Positions 12,686 to 24,368 of a stretch of 64,000 bases of DNA are shown here, piece by piece. Origin of the DNA: Dillenia suffruticosa (Eukaryota > Streptophyta > Magnoliopsida > Dilleniales > Dilleniaceae); assembly GCA_033439265.1 (NCBI GenBank), contig JAVTVX010000012.1:29396761-29460760 (forward strand). The letters are read 5' to 3'. Below the pieces are notes generated by a model. The model saw nothing but the letters and a program-made list of their open reading frames with translations, made no database searches and was not told the DNA's origin. The translations under genes and the position numbers were made by a program. The stretch's first letter is position 1; each line of letters opens with the position of its first letter.

Positions 12686-14265
12686 TGACCTAGTAGAGTT
12701 TTGAAGATGATACATTGAAAGAAAAATAGTTAGAAAATTCAGAACTCTGCAGTTCATGTCAATTTGGTTAATAAACACATCGACCTGCATAGCAGGTCCA
12801 CCAATTGCAAGTATTGTGTCGACCAATTCATGATATTCACACATACACATCGACCCATTTGTTGTTCTTGTCGACCTGATATGAATGATTTCTGTAGAAA
12901 CAAGTGTCTGAACACTTCAACCCACACAAGAACACATTGACCTAAACATTGAATGTTTTATAAATTAGACATTCCAACACATCGACCTGAGCACAAAACT
13001 TGTTGACTTGAAACTATAGAAACAGTGACACATCGATCAATTTATTCCGACACATCAACCAATTTCTCCTATGAACAGTAACACATCAAACTGTTCTTCA
13101 TACACATCAACCTATTTTCAAAAAATACATTAACCTGATGTGCAGCACATCAGCATGAACAGTGTTATGTAGACCAATTTTAAACACCATGTCTACCAAT
13201 TTAATTCCTAAATAGTAACACATCAACCTACTGATTCAACATATCAACCTGATATCACTTGTGTCAGAAACACACTCTTCAACCTGTCATTGTATTTGTC
13301 GACCAAGCCAAAACACAACGATCAATTTACTTAGACACTTTGACCAATTCAATGAATGAATAGTAACAAATCAACCTGAGATTGATTTATGTCGACCTGT
13401 TAATATGGGTTTCTGAAAAATACACTTCGACACACCAAAATCCCTATCGACCTATAAAGACACATCGACAAATTAAATTGCTCAGGTCCACCAATTTGTA
13501 ATTGCACAATAGTATGTCGATGTATGCTATCAGACTTGTCGACCTTATGTTTATTTACTAATTAAAACACACATCAACCTGCTCTCTATCTTGTCGACAT
13601 AATTTATACACAACGACCAATTGATTGCTACATGTCGACCAATTCTCTACTAGAATAGGAACATGTCGATGTATTAAAATGGCTTGTTGACCTAACCTTC
13701 ATTTAATCTGAAACACCACACATCGACCTGGCTGAAAACATGTCGACACACATGAACACATCGACCGATTCAAAATCACATGTCCACCAATTTTATTTAG
13801 TACAATTCCTTGTCGACCCAAAATGGTATCCTGTCGACCTATTCTCATAGAAATACACTAGAAATGTTTCGAATTAAGGTTGATGTCCACATTAAGCTTG
13901 TCGACTTGCATATGTCAGAAATCAGATCTGAGAAACAAATTTGAACCTAACGGACTACTTATTTCTTCAATTTCTGAAATGTTTTTTTTTTTTTTGAAAG
14001 CTAACGTTTACATGTAGTGATAGTATATTCTAATTGGCTTATTTAAAATAGGCACCAATTAAAAAGTATGAAGGTTTCGCGCGAACGACGGAATAGTGAC
14101 AAAGCTTTAATGGCGGAAAATAAATGATCAATGTTCGGATACAAAAACCGCTACCAACCCTCAACAGGTTTATTCAATACCTCAATAAATATTGAGGAGC
14201 AGAAAATAGAGATGGTGGTTACGAAAAGAGATGAAACAAAAATTAAATGTCCTATTAAATACACT
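12686..14265 (+). repeat. 3' LTR of copia element, 3'-truncated
   Basis: It starts TGACCTAGTAGAG and follows the 5' LTR from 212, including the TCGACC-rich block. Similarity stops near AATACACTAAC at about 14265, whereas the 5' LTR continues about 430 bp further. More TCGACC copies are intact here than in the 5' LTR. Confidence 0.85.
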
Positions 14266-14267
14266 AA

Positions 14268-14402
14268 CTTACTATTATCGATCTTGCCATCTGCACAATC
14301 TCCCCACACTTTGTTATGATAAAATCCTTGATTTGGGCATGAATTTGAAAAGTTGAAACAATCAGTAGGAGAGACATGAAGACCAGTGGCGGAATTGATA
14401 TA
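14268..14402 (-). pseudogene. Possible polygalacturonase-like exon 1 fragment
   Basis: On the minus strand one frame reads a signal-peptide-like CLLLIVSTFQIHAQ followed by IKDFIITKCGE. A shifted frame continues DCADGKIDNSK before a splice-donor-like GTAAG. Signal peptide, Ala-Gln, then (F/V)xxTKYGAxxDGKTDxSK is the usual first exon of plant GH28 polygalacturonases. A frameshift would be needed and no start codon is visible. It abuts the truncated end of the copia LTR. The identification is tentative. Confidence 0.28.
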
Positions 14403-15291
14403 CAACCGGATAAGTATTCAACAAATTGTAAGGAAAATGATAATTAAAATAATCGATTTAATTTGATTATACAATTCATGTAACCATAACCTAATATAAT
14501 ATATTAAAAACCAACAATTCAATTTGACCAAATTATTTAAATAGGACTTTTAAATAATGTTATATTCTACTTTTGTTTATGTAAATATAATATATATCAT
14601 TCAGATAAATCTGTGGTTATAAATTATAATTTTAAAGTTTAAAAATGCACTATTAATTGGTTCACCAAATGATTTGAAAATTTCAAAACTCAAAATTCAA
14701 ATAAATTAATAAAATATGAAACTTTTAAATTAAGTCACTACTCTACTAGTAGTTCAGAAAATAAAAAATTAACTAAGATTACATTATCTTTCAATAAAAT
14801 AGCTTTTTAAAAATTTTCTCTTTTAACTTTCAGTTATATTGTTAAATTAATATTTAGATGAATAAAAATTAACTAATTCAATTAATTTGGTTTCATTGAA
14901 ATAAAAGTTGTTAAAACTAATAATCACTCAAATAAAATAAAATAAATTGTGATTTTACCAAAAAGCAAAATTGAAAAACTGAATAATTTGTACAGAATAT
15001 TAAAAACGATTTGGAAAAAATGATTTTTTCTAGTTTTAAGCTAATAATGAGATGATATATAGATATAATTTTTCCCTGCTAATTCTTTCCTCTAATTCTT
15101 CCTTCCCCTCGTAAGGAGTCTGAGTATGTGACTTCACTTGCACCTCATATATATATATATATAATCATATGAAGATTACTCTCCCAATAAATCCTGTATA
15201 TATATATATATTTGGATCAAATATCTAGAATTTATTTTGTATTTTTGGGTTAAATTTGTTATATTTTATACACAAATATATTATGAGGTTT
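14403..15291. other. AT-rich intergenic sequence, no gene seen
   Basis: Low-complexity AT-rich DNA with short (AT)n runs near 15150-15170. No coding, RNA or clear repeat signal was found. Confidence 0.5.
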
Positions 15292-15308
15292 GAAATTGAG
15301 TGAACGTT

Positions 15309-15506
15309 ACCAATGGACAGTTGGCTTAGTGAGATGTAGTATTAGATCTCTTAACCAAGTTTTCAAGTTTTCAAGTTTGACTTGCGGTTTGAATATGAAA
15401 AAAATTACGTTGGGAGGGTAACCCCCTTAAATAGATCACTGCAAGTTCCAAACTAAATTAATTGGAGTAGGACTCTGGATATTGATTGGTATAGTACCAA
15501 AAAAAA
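15309..15506 (+). mobile_element. SINE copy 2 (tRNA-derived)
   Basis: A 198-bp insert with a perfect 17-bp target duplication GAAATTGAGTGAACGTT (15292-15308 and 15507-15523). It starts ACCAATGGACAGTTGG, followed by CTTAGTGAG (A-box-like), with TCAAGTTTGACTTGC near 15374 as the B-box position. It ends GATTGGTATAGTACC plus an A run. This is the best-preserved copy of the family in the window. Confidence 0.88.
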
Positions 15507-15729
15507 GAAATTGAGTGAACGTTGAGAATCAAGCCTAAAAGAAAGAAGAACGCACATCAAAGGGTGAGAAATGAACATTTTGGGAAATTAAAGCATTAGA
15601 TTGGGTCCATTGTTTGAGATTTGTTAAAGTTTTACTTAAACCTATGACCAGCATGATTTAATAAAAGCCCAATTGATCGAAATCCACATTCAATTGGATA
15701 TTCACATGATTCAACAAATTAAACGCATT

Positions 15730-15899
15730 ACCAACGCAACAAGATCTAGTAACAAGCCATTAAACTCCCAAACTAAAGTCTTGAGTTTGAGTTGGGAATG
15801 AAAAAATAGTTATTAGAAGAGTTAATCTCTAAATTAGATCTCACGGCATTCGAATTAATTTAGTCGGATAATCGGAGACTAATTGACCAATAAAAAAAA
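15730..15899 (+). mobile_element. SINE copy 4, degenerate
   Basis: It shares the family layout with copies 2 and 3: TTAAACTCCCAAACT..CTTGAGTTTGAGTTGG, then AATGAAAAAATAG, GAGTTAATCTCTAAAT, TAGTCGGATAATCGGA and a terminal A run. No convincing target duplication was found, and the 5' end is uncertain. Confidence 0.6.
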
Positions 15900-16033
15900 T
15901 TGTAGGCATTCTTAATTCAAGTTCAAGGACAGGAGTTTAGGCCTATGATGCATTGAAGCCCAAGAGAAGAAACCCAAGTATGTCATCGACGAATAGCCGA
16001 ACAATCCCTGTGCCCAAGTGAAAGAACATAGGT

Positions 16034-16204
16034 TTGGTGGGATATAGCCCTAGGTCTCTTAATCAAGTTCTTAAGTTCAACTCGCAGTTTGGTCATGAAA
16101 AAAACTATTTTAGAAGGGTAGCCCCTTTAATGGACCACTGCAAATCTCGAATCGGATTAGTCGGAATATGATTTCAGATATCGATTGGTATAGCACAAAA
16201 AAAA
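16034..16204 (+). mobile_element. SINE copy 3, 5'-shortened
   Basis: Flanked by a short duplication AACATAGGT (16025-16033 and 16205-16213). The body matches copy 2 from its A-box region onward: TTGGTGGGATATAG, AAGTTCAACTCGC (B-box-like), ATGAAAAAAACT, GATATCGATTGGTATAGCAC and an A run. Confidence 0.8.
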
Positions 16205-16613
16205 AACATAGGTGTGAAGAATGGAAATACTTGCAAGAGTTGAAAAATAGGAAAAAATTTGAAGAAAATGGAAACAATCGAATAGAAGAGAAGAATAGAA
16301 ACAGAATCTAGGGTAGAAAAGAGGATTCGCACAAACATATATAGATCAAGACTCTGAGCAGAGAAGGTATCCTCTATTTTACCGTTTCATTGTTAATTTA
16401 GTAGTTAGAATTCTCAATTCTTCAATTTCTGTCGGTCTCAGTTCAAGTTTGTTGTTTTGTTTCATTCAATTCCAGTGTTCAGTCATTGTGAAATCAATTT
16501 CAGCACCTGTTCATATTGGCTGATAGTTTCAGTCTTTGTCATCATCTTCATCACCAGATTCTGCCATTTCTTTCAGTTCATCTCATCACCTGCTTCGAAT
16601 TCTAGTTTTTGTT

Positions 16614-16900
16614 TGTTAAAAATATAGAGTTAGTATTGTTAATATTTAATTAATTTGTTAGCGAACTTGTTAATTTGTATTTAAACGATACACAATGTAT
16701 AGGAATGAAATCTTCGCTTCCTTTTTGACATGGTATCATAACTGAATACTGATTTTTAAGGTTCTTCACTCCCAATTTTTTCTTCTTCAATTTCTTTCCT
16801 TCATTCTTCATTTTTTTCCTCTCTTGGTTTCATTAATTGATTTATGATTTGATTGAATTTTCCGCTTCAATTGATTCTCGGATTCGATCGGTTATGGACT
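16614..16900 (+). mobile_element. 5' end of a small copia-like element (LTR end, PBS, gag start)
   Basis: TTTTTGACA at 16730 is followed at once by TGGTATCATAAC (16731-16742), a tRNA-Met primer site as in copia elements. A possible LTR start TGTTAAAAATATAG lies at 16614, which would give a very short LTR of about 117 bp. A pyrimidine-rich leader follows, then an ATG at 16894 (MDSIYFNQNF...), as in copia gag starts. The rest of the element was not found; the Athila element begins at 17051. It could be a TRIM-like element or a fragment of a normal one. Confidence 0.45.
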
Positions 16901-17050
16901 CAATTTATTTTAACCAAAATTTCATATACTTTGATGTTAAAATGGCGATTGTGAAGTAACTGACAGTAACGGTGGGGACGGTGGCGGATTCGACAGAGGA
17001 AAAACCAACTGCATCTCTGATGATGCCAAAGGCAAAGGCTACAAGCCGGG

Positions 17051-18388
17051 TGATAATGTACAAAATGTTAAATTTATTGTTGATATTATGATTTGATTTT
17101 AGATTGGTTAATGATTTAATGGATGATTTTTATGATTTTTTATTATTAGGGGATCGAAATTGGAAAGTTGGATCAAAGTGGGCTTAAGGAGACATTTTAG
17201 AGCTTAATAGTTGAAGATATCAATTTGGGCCTATGAAGAAAAGAAGAAGTTTGACAAATTGGATTATTTTTAGTCCAATTAATTTTAGTAAGATTTTTAT
17301 TTTTAGTGAAATTGTTTTTAGGAGTAAAAATTTTAATTTTCCTATTTTAGTAGAGTTTTTCCTTTATCTTTTTGTTGGAAGGATCCTTGAGGCCAAGAAG
17401 GACTCTCCTCGTTAGTCTTGAGCCTCACGACACTATTCTTTTATTCTTAGAGGAGGGGCGGCTGTTACACTTTCATAATTAGGGTTTTAGTTTTTCTTTT
17501 CTTTTCTTTCAAGAACACTTTTTACTTTTGTTGATCTCAAGAACATGATTATCACCATGAGTAATTAATTTTTTTTCTTTTGATTCAAGGGGAATTTTCA
17601 TTTGATTGTTTTCACTGTAAGATTATGTGTTTCATTTAATTTTTTACCCTTTTAATTCAAGTATTTATCGATTCTTGATTTATTTACATGAAAGATAGGT
17701 ATTGGTTAATATGATAATTTAATTCAATATTAATTTTTTTATTGTTATCCAGAATTTCAGTGATCCATAATTATCATATATGAATGGTATAAGTAGCAAT
17801 TATATTATTTATATTTATGTGTTTTTTTACCAATATTCATGTTTAACCTAAGTAATCGATGGAACAAAATTAAATAATTGTGTCTATCCCGATTATTTAT
17901 ATTTTGATTTAATTATTTTCACAGAACTTAATACTAACATTACATTGATATGGAATACTATCGTACCTAGTAGATTAATGATAATTTTTTATTGGATACT
18001 AGATTTGGTCAATTAATTTAAGAAAAAATAACATTTATTATGACTATCTTGATAAATCTAAAATTAAATGCATGAATTGTAAGAATAATATTTCTTTTAA
18101 CCCATGATCAGTAAAATAATCGAATATGTGAACCTTTGGATCAGAGTTCGGTGATTGAATTTCTTTTCTAATTTTTAGTATTTTTGTATTGTTGATTTTT
18201 CTCTTAATTTTAAGTTATTAATTTTTGAATTAGAAATTTATTTGATAAATCCTCCATTTCATTTTGGTAATAACTAAGAAATTAACTTAGTTTAGTTCCA
18301 TGAGAATCAACTTGGTACCACTATTACTACAATTTTGTTTGCATTGGGAGAATTAGTATTAATTTAAGAGATTTGACAAACTCATCCA
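17051..18388 (+). repeat. 5' LTR of Athila-type element
   Basis: It runs from TGATAATGTACAAAATG to CTCATCCA and aligns throughout with 24369-25705. It includes the landmark GGGCGGCTGTTACACTTTC and several (T)n runs. No coding potential. Confidence 0.9.
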
Positions 18389-18394
18389 AATTTT

Positions 18395-18412
18395 TGATGC
18401 TGTTGCTGGGGA
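18395..18412 (+). other. Primer-binding site, tRNA-Asp type, decayed
   Basis: TGATGCTGTTGCTGGGGA matches the Athila/Tat primer site TGGCGCCGTTGCCGGGGA. All the differences are G:C to A:T transitions. Confidence 0.75.
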
Positions 18413-18477
18413 ACTATTTTAATTTCTTAGTTTTTTTTTTTTTTTACTTGTGTCGCTGACCTCTTTATTTTATGATA

Positions 18478-20530
18478 GAAGGTGAATTGGAATATATTCC
18501 CGAAATTGAGAAAACTACTCGTTTTAAGAAAGAAGGCTAGACAGAGAAAAGGTAAATTACGTCAAAGGGTGAATTTAGAAATTGATCTGATAATTTATGA
18601 TAGGTCTATTTTTTAAGAAGAAAAGGAAAATATAGAAGATCGTGAAAGAACTTTAAAGGAATTAACTACACCAAATATGAATCAACAGCCCTTGTGCATC
18701 GATTACCTAGCTCCTGGGTAGCATTCGAACTCAAATTTGGCTCGATTCATTTACTTACTATTTTTTGTGGTCTTCCAAGTGAGAATAATCCACATAAATA
18801 CTTGATGGAATTCCACGTTGTTTGTTGAAATATGAAGCCCCAAGGTGAGACCAATGAACAAATCAAATTGAGGGTCTCTCCCTTTTCCCTAAAAGATAAA
18901 GCGAATGACTAGTTGTATTACCAACCTTCCGGTTCGATAAATATATGGAATGGAATGCAGATATTATTTTTAGAGAAAATTGTTCCTGTGTCTAGGGCTG
19001 CTAATTTCAGAAAAGAAATATATGGGATCTGATAGATTAGTATGAATATTTTGAGAGGTTCAAGCAATTTTGTACTAGTTGCCCGCATTACCAAATATCG
19101 GATTAGCTCTTGATACAATATTTTTATAAAGGACTTCTACCTATGGATATGAGTATGGTAGATGCAGTTAGTGGAGGAGCCTTGGTCAATAAAACCCCTG
19201 AAGAAGCCAGACAGCTAATCTCAAACATGACAGAAAATTCTCAACAAATTGGGATCAGAGTGGATGAAGCTGCAAAACGTGTCAATGAGATAAATCATTC
19301 AAATCTTGAAAATCAAATTTCTCAACTGACTGCTTTGGTTCGTCAGTTGGTTGTAGGGCAAATGCAGGCAATCAAGGTTTGTGATATATGCTCAATTCCA
19401 GGGGCATCCTACAGATATGTGTCCATCTTTGCAAGAAGATTTTTTTCAACAAGTAAATGTCGTAGGTGGATTTCCTAGTTAACCTCAACGTACGTATGAT
19501 TCTTTCTCCAACCATTATAATTTTGGATGGATGGATCATCCAAAATTGAGCTATGAGAATCAAGGAGGACAGCAAAGATATCCACCTCAATTCTTTAATA
19601 AACCACTACCAGAACTTGCACAATCTTCCAATTCAGGTATGCCTTTAGAAAATATTGTAAAAACTCTGGCAACTAACACTCAACAATTTAAACAGGAAAC
19701 GAAAGCGAGTATACAAAATTTAGAGCACCAAATTTCCCAACTAGGGAGTTCAGTTAGCAGGTTAGAGATACAAAATTCTGAAAAATTTCCTTCACAAACG
19801 GTGGTAAATTCCAAAGAGAACATTAGCGCAATAACATTGAGAAGTGAGAAGAAACTTTATTTGAGCTTTACTCTATCTGAGGGTAGATGAAGGGAATGAT
19901 ATGGACAGAGAAGATGAACGTAATCATGAAAATTCAATCAAGACAACATCCAAGTCTTCTTTGCCTAATACTTCTAGTAAATTGTGTTACATTTTTCTTA
20001 TAGGCTTGAGGAATCCAAGACGGAAGAATACGAAAAGGAAGTAAGGAAGATAAGAGGTGATGAGATAGGTGAAAATCTGTCGAATATCATCAAGAGAACT
20101 CTACCCGAAAAATATACAGATTTAGATATGTTCACTCTACCTTGTATTATTGGTAAGAAAAAAATAGAGTATGCCATGCTAGTTTAGGACCGCTTGTTAA
20201 TATCATGTTTTATTCAATTTATAGTGTTCTGAAATTTGGTCCTGTAAAAGAAACTGGAGTTCTTATTCAACTAACTGATCATTCTTATGCTTATCTAGAG
20301 GGGATTGTTGAAAATATTTTGGTACAAGTTAATGAACTCATTTTTCCAATTGATTTTTACATTTTGAAAATGGAAGGGGACACTATCATAGATTCAACTC
20401 TACTTCTATTAAGACAACCATTCATGAAAATAGTAAAGACTAAAATAGATGAGGATGAGGGTACTCTCTCCGTCGAGTTCGACAATTAGATTGTTAAATT
20501 TATTATTTTCGATCCTATGAAATACCCAAA
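18478..20530 (+). pseudogene. Athila gag and protease (decayed)
   Basis: The gag C-terminal half is clear: VDAVSGGALVNKTPEEARQL near 19156, the Cys-rich KVCDICSIPG near 19372, WMDHPKLSYENQGG near 19525 and a coiled coil with LEHQISQLGSSVSRLE near 19720. The protease region follows (FTLPCIIGKKKIEYAML near 20131; LIQLTDHSYAYLEG near 20256; IDSTLLLLRQPFMK near 20388). The usual protease DxG active-site stretch is disrupted by a stop at 20185-20187. Frameshifts separate the open pieces 19110-19478, 19531-19890, 19984-20187 and 20205-20489. Confidence 0.85.
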
Positions 20531-20685
20531 TGAATGTCGATTTAATTTGTTATATTGATATTGTGGATTTAGTTGTGCAAGAAATTTGGGAAGAAGAATG
20601 TAATATCGAATTTGAATTGAATGCACAATTAGATATTGAAGAAAAATTATATGAGGCTCCCAAGTTAAAGTGGAAACCCCCTTGA

Positions 20686-20884
20686 AGAGAAACAAATGGG
20701 AATATTGCGCTTGTTGGGAGGCAACCCAAAAATTTTCTAGGAGTTTGCTTTAATTGATTGTAGAATTGTTATTTAATTTGGGTATTGTCTAGTGTCATTT
20801 ATTCTTTTTTATTTATTTTTTTGGGTGCCCAAGATGGAAAATTTTAAGAGTTACATTATCCAAGTCAAGAGATGGATAGAGAAC
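20686..20884 (+). other. Post-pol conserved motif of Athila element
   Basis: GCTTGTTGGGAGGCAACCC (about 20710-20728) is a recurrent word just after the pol region of plant Athila/Tat elements. Here it follows directly on the end of the protease, showing that RT through integrase was lost. Confidence 0.5.
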
Positions 20885-21072
20885 TGGAGTTCAAAATTAG
20901 GCAGAAGCAGTCTTTCATTTAAGGCGTGATCATGCGGTTTTCAGAAGTAGAGTTCAAAATTGAAGAGAAGCACTCTTTTATGTAAGGCGTGATCATGCGG
21001 TTTTCAGAAGTGAAGCTCAAAATTGGGCAGAAGCAATCTTTCGCTTCAAACTTGATCATGCGTTTTTAGGCT
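20885..21072 (+). repeat. 62-bp tandem repeat x 3
   Basis: Three copies start near 20886, 20948 and 21010, each with AGTTCAAAATTG..AGAAGCA.TCTTTC and GTGATCATGCGGTTTTCAGA. They lie in the leader before the extra ORF. Confidence 0.8.
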
Positions 21073-21215
21073 TAAAAAGAGACAGAGAGAGAGATAGAAC
21101 AGAGGATGAGAGAGAAACACGAACCCCTGCAATGTCCCTTGCAATTTTTTTTCCTTTACCTTTGCTTCTTTATCACCAATCACCAACTTCATCATCGATC
21201 GATTGAAGATCCATC

Positions 21216-22770
21216 ATGACTGAAGACCCACATCCCTCTTCTGATTGCAAACCCTAGTCATCTCTTTCTACTCTTCAAAACCCTAGGTCTATACCCACAT
21301 TCCCAAATTTGCTAAGACCTAATTCCTTTGATGGGAAAGAAAACGGTTACTGAACACAGGTATGGATTTTGAGATTGACAGCTTGTTTCATCACCACCCG
21401 AAGTCCCATCCCAATGAGCAAGAATTGCTAACCCCTATAGAAAGCCAATATCACTTTCATCCGAAGATCAACCTTCTCCATCCGTAACTTCCTCCATGCA
21501 ATGCCCCTTCTCAGCAACAAGACTTGCATACTGGGCCGCAGGTGCAAATGCCTAACCCGAAGAATCCACAAAGGAAACCTTGCATGTTGCACCCATGGTC
21601 GACTACACTCTTTTCTAGTGTAACATTGCAAATGAGCCTCTTTCCCTTTCGATGGAACCTGAAGAGTCACCCCTCACAAACTAGCAGATACCATCCTCTT
21701 TAAGAAGACATAAGTCCTGATCTCGAGTTGCAAAGGGCTAGGCGATCATTCATCTACCCCCATTGAAGTTTGGAGGTTGTCTCAGGTTCAACTTTGCAGA
21801 TCACAAGCGTAGGTATTCTGATATCTCTACTAGGCCTATTATTTTTTGCAAGTATTTGCATGTTCCCACGCTAGAGTTACTTGGCTTGCTTGATAGAATC
21901 AATGGCTTTTTATTTGCAATTGGTTGAAATAATTACATGAATTTGTTATATCCTGCATTTAGAGAACTCACATGTGAGTTCTACACTATATTTCGGTTTG
22001 ATACTACTTCACAGTTGACAATAGACACTCCAGGAGTCATCGAATTCAGACTAATGAATCATGCATTTCATTTCTCTTTGACACAATTTAATGAGGTTTT
22101 AGGGGATACACCTGTTTCTAAAGCTTCTGCTTATATTACACACCTCATTTCAATTCATATTGCTCACGTATTTGGTCGAAAATGACAAATAACCCTAACC
22201 ATTTCGACCCTAGTCATTCAAAGAGTTAATATCTTACGAATCATGCATTGCAAATCATACAAAGATTTTTGGCTTTTTGTTTGTCTGAGAGAAAGGCCAA
22301 CTCTTCCGCAAACCAAAATTGTTTTTCTTATGGTCTATGATCCAAAATCAGAAGGTTAATCTTGGTTATTGGCTTGCTACCTAAATTTGGAGTGTTGTGA
22401 ACTCCTCTACTAGACCATTAATTCTTGGATCATTAGTCACACACTTGGCTGTTAATTTGAAGGTTTTAGACTTGGCACATCATAACATGAATATTGCTTA
22501 TTCGGCTGTACCATTGGATTTTGAGTGCTTGTTGAGAATGGGTGTTGTTTCTACGAAGGATGGTGTTTATCATTTTACCTCACCAGGTGACATCCGGTCA
22601 AGAGTTCATTTTAGTTTTATAGATACTTCCAATACTTCGAGACCATTGCCTTCCACTTCTGGCTCAAACTATGCATGACATGCAACAACATATCTCGCAG
22701 ATGGAGAGGAACATTAAAGCACTCGCCGATTTTGTAGGTTTTCAATTTTCATTCCTACCATCACCTTAGG
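21216..22770 (+). pseudogene. Env-position extra ORF of Athila element (decayed)
   Basis: An ATG at 21216 reads MTEDPHPSSDCKP and then hits a stop. Later open pieces at 21937-22185 and 22397-22678 contain YPAFRELTCEFYTIFRFD, PGVIEFRLMNHAFHFSLTQF and NEVLGDTPVS, the recurrent pattern of the extra ORF in Athila/Tat elements. The end has a helix-like QQHISQMERNIKALADFV near 22685. It was once called envelope-like, but no clear transmembrane segment is seen, so function is left open. Confidence 0.65.
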
Positions 22771-24368
22771 AGAGTTCTCTTGCTCTTTATCATCTTTTCG
22801 TTGTCCTACTTCATAGATTAGTATCTTTCTTTTTTCTTCTCTTTCCTATCATATTGCGTTAGGGGCTTTTCTAAAATTGGTTTAAAATTGTGCTAGTTGT
22901 GAATTTCTTTAGCTTTGTGACTAAATTTTTTATCTTTTGTATACATTGAAGACAATGTAGTATTTAGGTGTGGGGAAGGACTTTCATGCCAATGTTATTT
23001 GTCTTCTATTTTCTTTGAAACTTCGTACTCTTTTAATTTTTGTTTGATAATAATTTTGAGTTAGTAAATATTATTGATTTGAGTTGAAATGCTTGAAAGA
23101 GGCAAGTGTAATTAGTTGTTATTGACAAAATTATTTTGAGTGTCCCATTGATTTTGATGATTGAATCAAATGAAAATGTGATAGATTTGATACAAAATTA
23201 AACACTTCAGTGAGCTTTTGAGTATTAAGAGCATACCATCATTTTTGCTCTATTTTTTTTTATTAGTGTTTATCAATCATAGTATGTTTGTTCTAAAACT
23301 TACTTTGCTATACTTTTTGAGACTACATCTATGAGTTCATTGCATTAATATGATTGGGGTACTTAGATTTATCTCTTTTAACTCTCGAAAAATAAAACCT
23401 CCATGTGCATATTATTTCTCTTAGTGAACCCATTTGACTATTTACCCACTTTCCTTTGTTAAAACCTCATTAATTGACACATAACCTTTTTTTTACACTT
23501 AACCTTCTTTTTGATACTTATATTAAAGAAGCATGTGATTAGAGCATGATTGAGTGGTTATTGGCAAAAAGGAATGGAATAACTTTATTTTGAAAGATTA
23601 TTTTAAGGGATTCAATCATATGATTGGGGCAATTTGTAAATGCACTATATCTTCATTCATTCTTGAGATTGTTCTCAAAAAAAAAAAAGAGAAAAAAAAG
23701 GAAAAAAAAAAAAAGAAAATTCTTAGGAATTGAAATTGGGGAATTTGGAAAAAAAATTTTAAAAGTTCTGATTGAGAAATGAGATAGTTTTGATTGACCT
23801 AACTTTCTTTTGGGTTAGATTTATAATTCATGAGATGTGATATATTTGATAGGGAAATGGTCTTGTGTTTTTTGACATGTTTCTTTTGATATATTCATGA
23901 CATATCACATTTACTCTCTTATCCTACCTTTATCTAAGCCTAGTCACAACCCTTGTAAAAACTCCTAGATTTTTGTTTTGAATTCATATAATTAGTGGTG
24001 GAGATTTGATAAATAAGCAAACTTATGAAAATGACATATTGTACTTTGATTTTGAGAGTTATTGATAAATTCCTTTAAATACTTTGAGTGTATAGAGTAA
24101 ATTTCTTGTAAGAGTATTGAATCTTGATATATTGAATTTTGATGAGATTATTAAATTTAATGGGTTGCATATGTTTTTTTTTTTAAGTTATGATGTTATG
24201 ATCACTTGTTTTCTGGATTATTATTTTGATTTGAATTTTTCAATGTGTACTGATTTGAGATTATTTGAAAATGAATTGAAGGAGGGGAAGGAGTGAAAAA
24301 GAAAATGGTTGTGTGTCATTAATGTAGTAAATGCTTGAGGACAAGCATTGGTTAAGTGTGGGGGAGTT
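22771..24368 (+). other. Athila 3' UTR with two purine tracts
   Basis: A long non-coding tail. GTGTGGGGAAGGA near 22970 is an upstream purine tract and GTGTGGGGGAGT (24357-24368) lies directly before the 3' LTR. An A-rich run at 23676-23718 and the phrase GACAAGCATTGGTTAAG (24340) are shared in style with the nested remnant at 3330-4050. Confidence 0.7.

Larger units (their letters stand above)
212..14265 (+). mobile_element. Decayed Ty1/copia element, SIRE/Maximus-like
   Basis: A long LTR retrotransposon in the order LTR, tRNA-Met primer site, gag, pol (protease, integrase, RT, RNase H), extra ORF, polypurine tract, LTR. Integrase lying before RT places it in Ty1/copia. The long LTRs, coiled-coil gag and extra 3' ORF resemble the SIRE/Maximus lineage. 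The 3' LTR lacks its last roughly 430 bp, so no target duplication can be checked. Gag is split by an Athila-type remnant (2779-5466) and carries a SINE (5974-6160). Every coding region has stops and frameshifts, so the copy is inactive. The boundary at 14265 is where similarity to the 5' LTR ends. Confidence 0.85.

Noticed and set aside
15309..15400. tRNA gene suggested by A- and B-box-like words
   Set aside because: No cloverleaf or anticodon arm could be formed; target duplications and A-rich tail show a SINE.
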